DNA of 64,000 bases, taken from positions 3,595,001 through 3,659,000 of the forward strand of contig NC_009901.1 in assembly GCF_000018285.1 (NCBI RefSeq), written 5' to 3'. The stretch's first letter is position 1; every line of letters begins with the position of its first letter. The translations under genes were made by a program, and so were the position numbers. Below are positions 1-8,367 of this stretch, in pieces. Source of the DNA: Shewanella pealeana ATCC 700345. GTDB taxonomy: Bacteria > Pseudomonadota > Gammaproteobacteria > Enterobacterales > Shewanellaceae. The notes beneath the pieces were generated by a model. The model did no database searches and was not told the DNA's origin. It saw only the letters and a list, made by a program, of their open reading frames with translations.

Positions 1-89
1 GATACGCCCCCCAACTTGGCATAGGCAGATAATGACTAATCGAATAGGATCTTTTAAACTGGCTGTATCTCAACCCTTTGGTACCTTTA

Positions 90-416
90 ATGAAAACTGC
101 TTTATTTCTTATATTGCTCTCAGCCTCACTATTTACTGCACAGCCTGCTGCGGCGAGTACTGTGCATGCCGTTACATCTATGATGTCGGTCGCTATGAAG
201 GCCAATAATAACCAGCAGCAGAAACAGAAATTAAAGGTTCGCAGCAAAGAGCAAGCTGTACAGCTGGCAAAGAGGCAGTATCGCGGCAAGGTGCTGAAGG
301 TTCAATCTAGTCGAGTTAATGGCAATCCCGGTTATAGCGTAAAGCTGCTATCCAATGACGGCGTGGTTTTTTATGTCAATGTCGATGCCAAAACAGGCCG
401 TGTTTCTCGTAATTAA
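90..416 (+). CDS. PepSY-domain small secreted protein
   Basis: The protein has an N-terminal hydrophobic signal segment (MKTALFLILLSASLF) ending in an Ala-rich cleavage region, a Gln/Asn/Lys-rich linker, and a C-terminal PepSY-like unit of about 55 residues ending in the typical D-x-x-TG-x-V pattern (DAKTGRVSRN). PepSY proteins are small exported domains often encoded beside two-component systems; their ligands are poorly known. I chose the ATG at 90 over an in-frame TTG at 78 because the signal peptide starts there. The gene precedes the PhoP/PhoQ-like pair on the same strand with a gap of about 115 nt, so it is probably a target or accessory of that system (inference). Confidence 0.75.
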   Translation: MKTALFLILLSASLFTAQPAAASTVHAVTSMMSVAMKANNNQQQKQKLKVRSKEQAVQLAKRQYRGKVLKVQSSRVNGNPGYSVKLLSNDGVVFYVNVDAKTGRVSRN

Positions 417-532
417 TAGCCAAAACCAGCGGCCTTAATAGGCATAAATAAGCATAAGCGCTGACTTAGAAACAACACCAGTTCAGAATAACTGAACGCG
501 CCTTACCAACATCCAATAACGAGGGCTTAAGC

Positions 533-1222
533 ATGAGATTGTTATTAGTTGAAGATGATTTAGAACTGCAATCTAACCTCAAACAGCACCTTATCGAGGC
601 CAATTATACCGTCGACACTGCAGATGATGGCGAAATAGGCCTGTTTCAGGGCCGTGAATACAATTACGATGCGGCGATTATCGATGTTGGCTTACCCAAG
701 CTTGATGGCATCGCCCTCATTAAAGAGCTTAGAGCGCTCGATATCGGCTTTCCTATTCTCATTTTGACTGCCCGTGATAGCTGGCAAGATAAGGTCGAAG
801 GACTAGACGCCGGCGCCGATGATTACCTCACGAAACCCTTTCATCCTGAGGAATTGGTCGCCAGATTAAAAGCCTTGATCCGCCGCTCTGCCGGTAAGGC
901 GAGCCCAATTGTTAGCAATGGGCCTTTTAGCCTAAACACCAGCAGTTTAGAGATCACCAAGTCTGGTGAAACCATCACCTTGAGTGGCTCAGAGTACAAG
1001 TTATTTGAGTACTTTATGCTGCATATCGGCGAGGTGAAATCGAAAACCGTGCTAACAGAACACATCTACGATCAAGATTTTGATTTGGACTCCAACGTGA
1101 TTGAGGTGTTTATCAGACGCTTACGCAAAAAACTCGACCCAGATAATCAACTCGGCCTTATCGAAACTCTTAGAGGTCAAGGTTACCGTCTTGTCTCACT
1201 CGATAATGATGCTAAGAAATAA
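533..1222 (+). CDS. OmpR/PhoP-family response regulator
   Basis: This 229-aa protein has a receiver domain (residues 1-115) with the acidic pair EDD at 7-9, the phospho-acceptor Asp in IIDVGLPKLDG, the conserved Thr in LTARD and the switch Lys in LTKPF. A winged-helix DNA-binding domain follows (about 130-225), ending in RRLRKKL...TLRGQGYRL. The length and both domains are normal for the PhoP/QseB subgroup. The coding end overlaps the start of the histidine kinase gene, as in translationally coupled pairs. It is most like PhoP of PhoP/PhoQ, but the signal cannot be read from sequence and the symbol is withheld. Confidence 0.93.
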   Translation: MRLLLVEDDLELQSNLKQHLIEANYTVDTADDGEIGLFQGREYNYDAAIIDVGLPKLDGIALIKELRALDIGFPILILTARDSWQDKVEGLDAGADDYLTKPFHPEELVARLKALIRRSAGKASPIVSNGPFSLNTSSLEITKSGETITLSGSEYKLFEYFMLHIGEVKSKTVLTEHIYDQDFDLDSNVIEVFIRRLRKKLDPDNQLGLIETLRGQGYRLVSLDNDAKK

Positions 1223-2759
1223 CCCGTTGATGATTCGCCTTAAGCACTTACCCAGATTATTACACTCGTTAAAGGCACGCCTCATCGTCAGTGCCATGTT
1301 GTTGATCTTGGTCTTGCTGCCCATCGTGGGACTCACCCTTAACGATGCCTTTAAATTGCAGGTTAAAAGTGCCTCGCTCAAAGAGCTTAAAGCCTACGTT
1401 TACTCCATCTTGGCGGTGACTGAAGTCGACAATCAGCAAGTGTTTATGCCCGAGGTATTATTAGAAAACCAATTTAATGTGATCCAGTCTGGCCTGTACG
1501 CCTTGATTACCGTCCCCAATCAGCAACAGCCGCCCAAAACCAGTGAGGACAAGCAAGGAACTAACTTCGATGCTAAATTTGTTGGGCCAGACACAGACGA
1601 GTCCAAAGATGAGACGATAATGGCTGAGCAAACCGCTGACGGCAGAAAGGTCGCTTGGCGCTCCAATTCATTGCTTGGCATCGACCTCACTTCGGCAATC
1701 ACCACTGCGGTTCATACTGACCCGGTGTTTCCCCAACCAGAAAAGGGTCAGGGAGAATTCAGCGAAATTATCCTTAACGGTGAACCCCACTTGGTCTATG
1801 GCTTTAGTGTCAGCTTTGAAACGCAACACACAGGGGCTGATGGAACAGATGAAAAAACCAGTCGTTTTCCTATCACTGTCTATATCATTAAAGATCAGAG
1901 CGACTATCTGCAGCAGGTTAAGGAGTTTAATCAGCACCTGTGGCGTTGGTTAATGATCTTGATGATTGCCCTTCTCACAATCCAAATATTATGGCTGTGG
2001 TGGACACTCAAACCCCTCACTCGCCTGCAGCGTGAATTAGCAGCAATTGAAAACGGTAAAGCCGATCAGCTAGCGGATAATTATCCCACCGAACTGAGCG
2101 CCGTTGCCAAGCAGCTCAATACCTTGCTCAATACCGAGCAAAATCAGCGTAAGCGCTATCGTAATGCGCTCGCAGATTTAGCCCATAGCCTTAAAACACC
2201 TTTGGCTGTTATTCAAAGTCAGAAAGATTTAAGTCCACAATCATTTGAGCAGGTCAGCCATATCAATCGCATTATCGGCCACCAGCTCAAACGAGCGCAG
2301 ACGGCGGCGGGGTCGGCGTGGCACTTAGGCGTTGAGGTAGTGGAAGTGTCAGATAAGCTGGTGCGTAACCTGCCCAAAATTTACTGCCAGCCTCCCATCA
2401 CTATCACTGAAGAGGTCGACAGGCACGCCGTCTTTAAAGGTGATGCCAGCGATTTAACCGAGATCTTAGGTAATCTGCTGGACAATGCCTGTAAGGCTGC
2501 TGTCAGCCAAGTGTTATTAAGCGTTAAAAGCGCCGGTGCGAGTTTAGTTATCAGTATCGAAGATGACGGTAAAGGCATCGACGAGAGCCTGCACTCTCAG
2601 ATTTTTGAGCGGGGAATTCGAGCCGACTCCTACCAAACCGGCCACGGCATAGGTTTGGCAATCGTTCGCGATCTCGTTGACAGTTATCAAGGGCAACTGC
2701 AGGTTAGTCGCTCGGTTAAACTGGGGGGAGCAAAGTTCGAACTGCGCTTTAACACCTGA
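1206..2759 (+). CDS. PhoQ-like sensor histidine kinase
   Basis: This inner-membrane histidine kinase is about 517 aa from the ATG at 1206, which overlaps the regulator stop. A further ATG at 1230 is a possible alternative. TM1 lies near residues 22-45. A large acidic periplasmic sensor follows, then TM2 (LMILMIALLTIQILWLWWTL), a HAMP-like region, the H-box (LADLAHSLKTPL, His about 327) and an ATPase domain with N box (LLDNACKAA), G1 (DDGKGI) and G2 (GHGIGLAIV). The AHSLKTPL H-box is typical of PhoQ-type kinases. The partner is the regulator at 533-1222. The periplasmic part has many Asp/Glu residues, compatible with divalent-cation or peptide sensing (inference). Confidence 0.9.
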   Translation: MMLRNNPLMIRLKHLPRLLHSLKARLIVSAMLLILVLLPIVGLTLNDAFKLQVKSASLKELKAYVYSILAVTEVDNQQVFMPEVLLENQFNVIQSGLYALITVPNQQQPPKTSEDKQGTNFDAKFVGPDTDESKDETIMAEQTADGRKVAWRSNSLLGIDLTSAITTAVHTDPVFPQPEKGQGEFSEIILNGEPHLVYGFSVSFETQHTGADGTDEKTSRFPITVYIIKDQSDYLQQVKEFNQHLWRWLMILMIALLTIQILWLWWTLKPLTRLQRELAAIENGKADQLADNYPTELSAVAKQLNTLLNTEQNQRKRYRNALADLAHSLKTPLAVIQSQKDLSPQSFEQVSHINRIIGHQLKRAQTAAGSAWHLGVEVVEVSDKLVRNLPKIYCQPPITITEEVDRHAVFKGDASDLTEILGNLLDNACKAAVSQVLLSVKSAGASLVISIEDDGKGIDESLHSQIFERGIRADSYQTGHGIGLAIVRDLVDSYQGQLQVSRSVKLGGAKFELRFNT

Positions 2760-2868
2760 TCTAACACTTAATCTCACGGCGCTAATCTAGCTGTTTTTTA
2801 GCTTTCAGCTTATGTTCATCTTGGCTTTTTTATACTGATGTTAACGTATACAAAGGTCAGGATTTCAC

Positions 2869-4269
2869 ATGAACAGACTTAAAAAATACTGTTGCTCATG
2901 GATCGGCGCATTGGTCATGGCAATACCTTTGATGATTGCCACCAGCTTTGCCAATGCACAGGATTACGATCAAAAAAACTCTGCATTTAGTGGGAGTCAG
3001 TACAGCGAAGGGCAATTGGCACAAATGCTGGCACCTATCGCACTCTACCCAGATAGTTTACTGACGCATATCCTCATTGCAGCCACTTATCCACTGGAAG
3101 TGGTTCAGGCCCATCGCTGGCAACAGAGTAAACAACACTTATCAACCCAAAAGCAGATAGACAAGGCAGAAGATAAAGACTGGGATCCCAGTGTGGTGGC
3201 GCTGATAGCCTTTCCAAATGTGCTACAAAAACTCAGTGAGGATCTCAATTGGACCCAATCTCTAGGTGATGCCTTCTTGCAAGATGAAGCGCAAGTGTTA
3301 GCCAGCATTCAAATGCTGCGACAAGAAGCGGATAATGCCAATAGTTTACAGCAGATGGAGAATATGCAGGTCACTCGCGTCAGTAATCAGATAGTGATCG
3401 AGCCTGTTAGAAAAGAGATTGTCTATGTGCCCTACTACGACCCGCGCACCGTTTACGGCTATTGGCGTTGGTATAACTACCCACCAATCTATTGGGCGGT
3501 TTACCCCGGATACGTAAGACCTAGCTATGGCCATTTTTATTGGCGCGCAGGGGTGCACATCAGCTTTAACTATTACTTCAGCGCGTTCCATTGGCATAAG
3601 CGTCATGTGGTGGTTGTGCATCACCATAACTCACATAAATATCGTCATCGCGGCCGTATCGTAACCAGTCATGGTGCAAAACGCTGGACCCATAAGCCTC
3701 AACATAGACGCGGCGTGGCATACAGTAACAATGCGTTACGACACAAGTATAACAGTCATCACCCAAGTCGTGCCCAAAGCAAGGCGCTGCGCCACAACGA
3801 GCGCAAACATATTAACCGTAACAACAGCCTTGAGCGGATAAAGAGCCCTCAGCGAGCTAAGAGTCATGAGCGAGCTAAGAGTCATGAGCGGGTAAAGAGC
3901 CCTGAGCATATTAAGAGCCATGAACGAATTAAAGGTCAAATGCGAGTTAACAGCCATGAGCGCATTAAAAGCCATGAGCTCAGTAAAGGTTATGATCGGA
4001 CTAAAAGTCAGATGCAGACTCACCAGCAAATCAATCACAAACGTGAGCAGCAGGTGCGCAGCAAGCTCGATTCAAGCTCAAAACCGCATCATAAACAAAA
4101 CAGCCAACCTAAAGCCAATAAAAACTACAGCAACAGGCAGAAGCATCAAAGCCCGCCTCGTCATAGCACTAAGCCACAGCAAACAGCTAGGAGCCAAGCA
4201 AGCCGCAACCCTTCGCCACGAGCCCAAACGCCTCGTAGCAATGGTCAACACAAACCAAGGAAAGATTAG
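2869..4269 (+). CDS. DUF3300 exported protein with hexapeptide-repeat tail
   Basis: A signal peptide (residues 1-30, ending ANA) is followed by the DUF3300 domain (about 48-245), recognisable by LAPIALYPDSLLTHIL and a Tyr/Trp-rich end (VYVPYYDPRTVYGYW). DUF3300 function is unknown. The remaining 220 residues are very basic and low-complexity, rich in His, Lys, Arg, Gln and Ser. Within them, ten six-residue units of the form R-x-K-S-x-E run from residue 323 to 382. The tail could bind polyanions such as LPS, peptidoglycan or nucleic acid (inference). A Shine-Dalgarno-like AGGTCAGGA lies upstream of the ATG. A terminator follows at 4305-4332. Confidence 0.85.
   Translation: MNRLKKYCCSWIGALVMAIPLMIATSFANAQDYDQKNSAFSGSQYSEGQLAQMLAPIALYPDSLLTHILIAATYPLEVVQAHRWQQSKQHLSTQKQIDKAEDKDWDPSVVALIAFPNVLQKLSEDLNWTQSLGDAFLQDEAQVLASIQMLRQEADNANSLQQMENMQVTRVSNQIVIEPVRKEIVYVPYYDPRTVYGYWRWYNYPPIYWAVYPGYVRPSYGHFYWRAGVHISFNYYFSAFHWHKRHVVVVHHHNSHKYRHRGRIVTSHGAKRWTHKPQHRRGVAYSNNALRHKYNSHHPSRAQSKALRHNERKHINRNNSLERIKSPQRAKSHERAKSHERVKSPEHIKSHERIKGQMRVNSHERIKSHELSKGYDRTKSQMQTHQQINHKREQQVRSKLDSSSKPHHKQNSQPKANKNYSNRQKHQSPPRHSTKPQQTARSQASRNPSPRAQTPRSNGQHKPRKD
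3835..4014 (+). repeat. Ten in-frame 18-bp tandem repeats
   Basis: Ten consecutive 18-bp units encode R-(I/A/V)-K-S-(P/H)-(Q/E)-like hexapeptides inside the DUF3300 gene. Some adjacent units are almost identical in DNA (cgagctaagagtcatgag twice), which suggests recent slippage; others have drifted. Length variation between strains is likely (inference). Confidence 0.9.
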
Positions 4270-4304
4270 CCAAAGACGGAGCAAATCTATCAAACTGTTC
4301 AAAC

Positions 4305-4332
4305 AAAAACGCCGTCAATTGACGGCGTTTTT
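4305..4332 (+). terminator. Rho-independent terminator after DUF3300 gene
   Basis: Inverted repeat AACGCCGTCA/TGACGGCGTT is flanked by A and T runs, 36 nt after the stop codon. The symmetric A/T flanks may also serve the convergent kinase gene. Confidence 0.85.
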
Positions 4333-4379
4333 ATGTTTAATGCTAAGCAATCTCTAAGCGCTAACTCTAAGCACTAACT

Positions 4380-5759
4380 CTAAGCACTTAAACAAGCTTC
4401 AGAATCGAGCTGCTCACTCATTTGCTGTAACAGCACATGTACCTCTTTAAAGCGTGGGCGTAATCCCAAACTTGGCTGTAAACATGCCTCTTTCAACTGC
4501 AATAACTCAGTAAGCATCACTTGGTTTACTTGCATTGGATTTTGCAGACAATGCTCGACTAAATCCTCTATTAAGCAACCTAAAGCTCGCACTTCTATTG
4601 CCTCCATAGCCTCTCTTTGCTGCATAGGTAACTGGCTTAAGTTGGTTGCAGCACCAAAGTCGCCAAATAGGATCTCAGCATGGGTATTGAACATGGTGTT
4701 ATGAGCGTAGATATCGCCATGACTGATTTGATTTTGATGTAGATGAGCAAGACCCGACGCCATCTGTTTCAAGATAAGCAGTATTGCTTTAAGCTCAAAC
4801 ACAGACTCATTGGCGAAGGTATCTCGAGTACAAGTCTCTAGTGACGGTGGCAGACCTAAGTTTTGGTAGTGACTCGGAATAAGCTCCATCACGAGTCCCG
4901 TTTTATCCGCTTGCTTAAGCTCTGCAACAACCTTGATCAGATTACTGTGTTGCCCAGCTTGCAAACAATTAGCCAATTCATCTTTTGGGTAACCGTCACT
5001 GGTGACCTCCCCCTTAAATATTTTGACTGCAATATAGACAGGCGTTGTCATCAACTCAAGAGGTTGGTTAACCCATTTAGCGCGGTAAATCACACCCGAT
5101 GCACCTTGACCAATGACTTCTTGCAGCTCGATATCGTCAAGACCCACTCTTGGCATAGAGATAAGCTCTACACCAGCTTCTGCGGTTGAGTCTTGCTGCG
5201 ATATAAGTGGACTGCCATCAACTGCTAACCAGCTCAGGCGTGGTAGCTGAAATAACCAATCTGGCAATGAGTCAAAGTCATTTGCCGATAAGCGAGCTAA
5301 TTCTAAGTTAGTACACTTAGCCATACCCTCGGGTAAGCAAGTGAGCTTATTACCCGCTAATGCAAGCTTTTGCAGTCGATGCAACCTGCCCATATCTTCA
5401 GGCAAAGAGGCAAGCTTATTATCCGTTAGAATTAACCAGCGGGTATTATCGGGCAGTGCTTTTTCAGGAAGTTGCGTTAAGTTGTTCGACTTAAAGCTGA
5501 TCATTTCAAGCTTAGGGCACTGTGCAAGCACTAACGGAACAGATTCAAAACAATTTTCGGTGAGGAACAGGATCTTTAACTGATGCAAATCACTTAGATT
5601 ATCTGGTAACTCACTCAGTTTATTGCCTGATAGATCCAGTACTTCCAAGCTATCGGCTAGAGAGAAAATTTCTTGTGGAAACTGCGTTAAGCCTTCAGCA
5701 ATCTGTACGCGTTTAATTCCTTTTAACTGCCCCGATTTTAACTGCTCGATGGTGTGCAA
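4380..5759 (-). CDS. Leucine-rich-repeat protein kinase
   Basis: This 459-aa cytoplasmic protein joins about seven leucine-rich repeats (residues 35-185, pattern LxxLxLxxNxLxxLP) to a Ser/Thr/Tyr kinase-like domain (210-450). Visible kinase features are the Gly-rich loop GQGASGVIY (218-225), the ATP Lys in IAVKIF (246), a catalytic loop HGDIYAHN with Asp349 and Asn354, and DFG at 367-369. HRD is changed to HGD, as in many bacterial Hanks-type kinases, but catalytic residues remain, so activity is plausible. The start is TTG at 5757-5759 with TAGGA about 10 nt upstream; no near ATG is in frame. No signal peptide or TM is seen. The target is unknown; LRRs probably mediate protein binding (inference). 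Confidence 0.9.
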   Translation of the reverse strand: MHTIEQLKSGQLKGIKRVQIAEGLTQFPQEIFSLADSLEVLDLSGNKLSELPDNLSDLHQLKILFLTENCFESVPLVLAQCPKLEMISFKSNNLTQLPEKALPDNTRWLILTDNKLASLPEDMGRLHRLQKLALAGNKLTCLPEGMAKCTNLELARLSANDFDSLPDWLFQLPRLSWLAVDGSPLISQQDSTAEAGVELISMPRVGLDDIELQEVIGQGASGVIYRAKWVNQPLELMTTPVYIAVKIFKGEVTSDGYPKDELANCLQAGQHSNLIKVVAELKQADKTGLVMELIPSHYQNLGLPPSLETCTRDTFANESVFELKAILLILKQMASGLAHLHQNQISHGDIYAHNTMFNTHAEILFGDFGAATNLSQLPMQQREAMEAIEVRALGCLIEDLVEHCLQNPMQVNQVMLTELLQLKEACLQPSLGLRPRFKEVHVLLQQMSEQLDSEACLSA

Positions 5760-5846
5760 AATCTTAATCCTAAATGCCGATGAAAAACAGCGCGCAATAT
5801 TATACGATTCAAAGGCTATCGTCGCGGAAAATTCAAAAGTTAGAGA

Positions 5847-6575
5847 TTAATCATCCAACTTAAACTTATTGGCCCTTTCAATCTTTAGCAGCTCCTGGCC
5901 TCTAGTAATCGCCACCACGGCCTTAGATTTAAACTCGCGTCGATAGAGTGTGTACACCACAAAAACACTGGCAATAATCAAGACAAATGGATGGTAAAAC
6001 CAACACAGTGCCGCCATGGCAAAGTAGTAACAACGCAAACCGTAATTATAAGAGTGAGCCGCCTGATCTTGCACCACCGCCATCTGCTCAGCATAGCGAA
6101 GTAGGTTGTCATTAGAGCCAGTTTTATCGACAGGTGCAGCTCCCACCATCACATTTAAGAAGCCATATTGGCGCATCGACCAAGTGAACTGGAAAAATGC
6201 CATCACAAAAATAAATGTCAGCATGCCTAGCTTAACTTGAACTAACGCGTGATTCGGGTTGGCAGCATAAGGAATGGTTGCTATCACAGTTTCGAGACGT
6301 TCGGCCTGAGCAAACAGGGTTAACACACCCGCAAGCACAAACATGGTAGTCGATGCGAAAAAGGCAATATTGCGCTCAAGATTAGCAAGCAAGGCGGCAT
6401 CACCGACTCGTACCTCACGGCCTAATAATTCATACATCCAGTTGATGCGGTGCTTATGTAAACAGCGAGCGATGCAGTTAGTGTCTTTGGCTTTACGCTT
6501 AGCAAAATAGGCATAGCCGACCCAGCAAGTAATAAAACAAAATGGCGCAAAAAGGTCGAGTAACGAAATAGTCAT
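5847..6575 (-). CDS. DUF599 family membrane protein
   Basis: The protein is a multi-pass inner-membrane protein with about four hydrophobic segments: LLDLFAPFCFITCWVGYAYF, FFASTTMFVLAGVLTLF, MLTFIFVMAFFQFTW and FAMAALCWFYHPFVLIIASVFVVY. Between them are the conserved DUF599 features (HRINWM...REVRVGDAALLANLERNIAFFASTT and GLRCYYFA). The function is unknown. The open frame extends to a TTG at 6620; ATG codons at 6587 and 6575 are better starts, and I favour 6575 because the hydrophobic segment follows it and a GGA lies 7 nt upstream. It follows the small rsmS-like gene on the same strand. Confidence 0.82.
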   Translation of the reverse strand: MTISLLDLFAPFCFITCWVGYAYFAKRKAKDTNCIARCLHKHRINWMYELLGREVRVGDAALLANLERNIAFFASTTMFVLAGVLTLFAQAERLETVIATIPYAANPNHALVQVKLGMLTFIFVMAFFQFTWSMRQYGFLNVMVGAAPVDKTGSNDNLLRYAEQMAVVQDQAAHSYNYGLRCYYFAMAALCWFYHPFVLIIASVFVVYTLYRREFKSKAVVAITRGQELLKIERANKFKLDD

Positions 6576-6681
6576 GCATGAGTCCATCGAGGATAAACGA
6601 GTCAAAATCAGTTCTAACAACTGGCTATTTCCAGTCTGTAGATTTATAGGTTAATCAAATACAAAAATAAGCCTAGTGTTA

Positions 6682-6843
6682 TTAAGTCAGCTTTGCCTCT
6701 AGATCCATTTTAACGATTTCAAGCGCAGCTAAGGCAACACTAGGCTCAATCTGATGACTCTCTAACAAAAAGATAAGATCCACTGCAAGTTTCACCTCTT
6801 CAGGGGCCGTATCTAACTCACTTGCTGGCGTGCGGTCACTCAT
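6682..6843 (-). CDS. rsmS: YbaM/RsmS-type DUF2496 small protein
   Basis: This 53-aa frame ([10 protein letters not shown]...KLT) is too short for usual ORF cut-offs. The central stretch [16 protein letters not shown] followed by [15 protein letters not shown] matches the DUF2496 pattern of E. coli YbaM (remembered as [12 protein letters not shown]...STVLAALDIVKRDYEKKL). RsmS in plant pathogens is described as a regulator of exoenzymes; its mechanism is unknown. The protein is helical, acidic and has no signal peptide. It lies upstream of the DUF599 gene on the same strand. The symbol rests on my reading of the family, not on an alignment. Confidence 0.8.
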   Translation of the reverse strand: MSDRTPASELDTAPEEVKLAVDLIFLLESHQIEPSVALAALEIVKMDLEAKLT

Positions 6844-7066
6844 ATTTAGTTAACTCTAATTTTAAGGATAAAAGGGTGGCTAAGTATACTCAGAGCCTTT
6901 AGGCATCTCAATTAAGAAACGGCTAGGGCTAGAGCAAACTCAAATAATCTCCCTTAATTGCTATTCATAACACTAAGGCTTTATTACCGCTGCAAGCCTA
7001 GATATACTCGGCCTTAGAAGACGCAATCAATATTGTGGATAGACATTACAAAGGCAAAAATTATTT

Positions 7067-7294
7067 ATGGCAAAAATGGATTTCTCGGTGATCAATGACA
7101 CCACAGCAAAATCTTTTAATGAACAGAAAAACCTCATAAAAAGAGTTTTTAAAGGTAACACTGTTCTGTGCCCAGTGTGCAATCAAGCGCTTGAGATGAA
7201 ATTGCCTGTAAAAGGACAACAAGATAGTGTTTCTGGGATCTGCTGCAAGAAAGGCTGCACCGATATTGAGTTAGATATGGAACTGGTGCTTTAA
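7067..7294 (+). CDS. Small Cys-rich (zinc-ribbon-like) protein
   Basis: This 75-aa protein has a CPVC knuckle (residues 43-46) and a second Cys cluster, CCKKGC (66-71), spaced like a minimal zinc ribbon. No signal peptide or TM is visible. I do not recognise a named family. It stands alone between the small rsmS-like gene and fetB, and is followed by a strong bidirectional hairpin at 7331-7367. Metal binding is inferred from the Cys spacing only. Confidence 0.7.
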   Translation: MAKMDFSVINDTTAKSFNEQKNLIKRVFKGNTVLCPVCNQALEMKLPVKGQQDSVSGICCKKGCTDIELDMELVL

Positions 7295-7330
7295 AGCACA
7301 TCAGCTTCTCTCAATAAAAAATAGTCGAAT

Positions 7331-7367
7331 AAAAATGGCTGTCAGCCTATGCTGTACAGCCATTTTT
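7331..7367. terminator. Bidirectional terminator
   Basis: Perfect 12-bp arms AAAAATGGCTGT and ACAGCCATTTTT lie between convergent genes, so the hairpin works in both directions. Confidence 0.85.
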
Positions 7368-7390
7368 GCTTTCTGCGACTTACTAGCCCT

Positions 7391-8161
7391 TCAAAGGCTA
7401 ACTCTCACTCGTCCAGTGTCTGTAATCGCGCAGCGTATGCAAAGCACCAGTGTGGTTGATACCGATATAGATAAAGTAACGAAAATAGCCACCGAGATCA
7501 CCAGTTGATACTTAATGGCAATAAGCGGATCCACGCCGCCTAAAATCTGTCCGGTCATCATGCCAGGCAAGGTGACTAAGCCCATGGTGGCCATAGAGGC
7601 TAGAATAGGTGCGAAAGATTGCTGCATTGCCGTTTGCATAAAGGGTAAGCTCGCCTGAGCCGGAGAAGCCCCTAGTGCCAGCGCACCTTGATACTCAGAC
7701 TTTCTATCATTAAAGGCACCAAATAGCCGCTGCAGTGCAACAATGTTGCCGCTCAAACAATTACCCAACAGCATGCCCGCCGTAGGAATTAAATACTGCG
7801 CGGTATAAAGCGGCTCAGGTGACAATAGATAAACCATCATCAGCCAAAGCACCGGAAACATTCCCAATGCTAAGCCAAAAAATACTGGCGAATAGAGTAA
7901 TCTTTTAGGTAATTTAGCCTTACTAATAATGGCGCTCGAACCTACCAGTAACATCACCAGTAACCACCCAAGATTGACCCAGAGGTTATCGAGCAAGAAT
8001 AGGTATTGCAGGTAGAGACCAACCAAGATCAGCTGTGCCGTCATGCGTATAACCGCCCATGTCATATCGCGGCTTAGGCCTAATTGAAAATATCGCCCAA
8101 TTGCCATAGGGATCAGTAGCACCAGCATAAATAGGCCTAACTGCAGCCAACCTATATCCAT
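7391..8161 (-). CDS. fetB: FetB-type (UPF0014) iron export permease
   Basis: This 256-aa polytopic protein has about seven hydrophobic segments and UPF0014/YbbM signatures: MLLGNCLSGNIVALQRLF, EYQGALALGASPAQASLPFMQTAMQQSFAPILASMATMG split by family positions, and LPGMMTGQILGGVDPLIAIKYQ. In E. coli FetA (ATPase) and FetB (permease) form an ABC exporter that lowers cellular iron. Here no ATPase gene is adjacent, so FetA must be elsewhere or replaced (inference). The gene is monocistronic, convergent with the Cys-rich gene. Confidence 0.88.
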   Translation of the reverse strand: MDIGWLQLGLFMLVLLIPMAIGRYFQLGLSRDMTWAVIRMTAQLILVGLYLQYLFLLDNLWVNLGWLLVMLLVGSSAIISKAKLPKRLLYSPVFFGLALGMFPVLWLMMVYLLSPEPLYTAQYLIPTAGMLLGNCLSGNIVALQRLFGAFNDRKSEYQGALALGASPAQASLPFMQTAMQQSFAPILASMATMGLVTLPGMMTGQILGGVDPLIAIKYQLVISVAIFVTLSISVSTTLVLCIRCAITDTGRVRVSL

Positions 8162-8367
8162 TTATATTTATCTCTTAAACAACAAAACCAGTGGCCTAAT
8201 ATAACCAAACTATGAGCTGTGCGGTAGCGGCGCACTCGCTGATATTTATCTCTATATTAGCCTCACTAAAAATTCACCTATTGAGAAAAACTTGATCAAT
8301 ATCTAATGAATTCATATTTTGCCTTGTTAGACTCTGATCACTTTTTGCTATTTTAGAAACCAAGATT

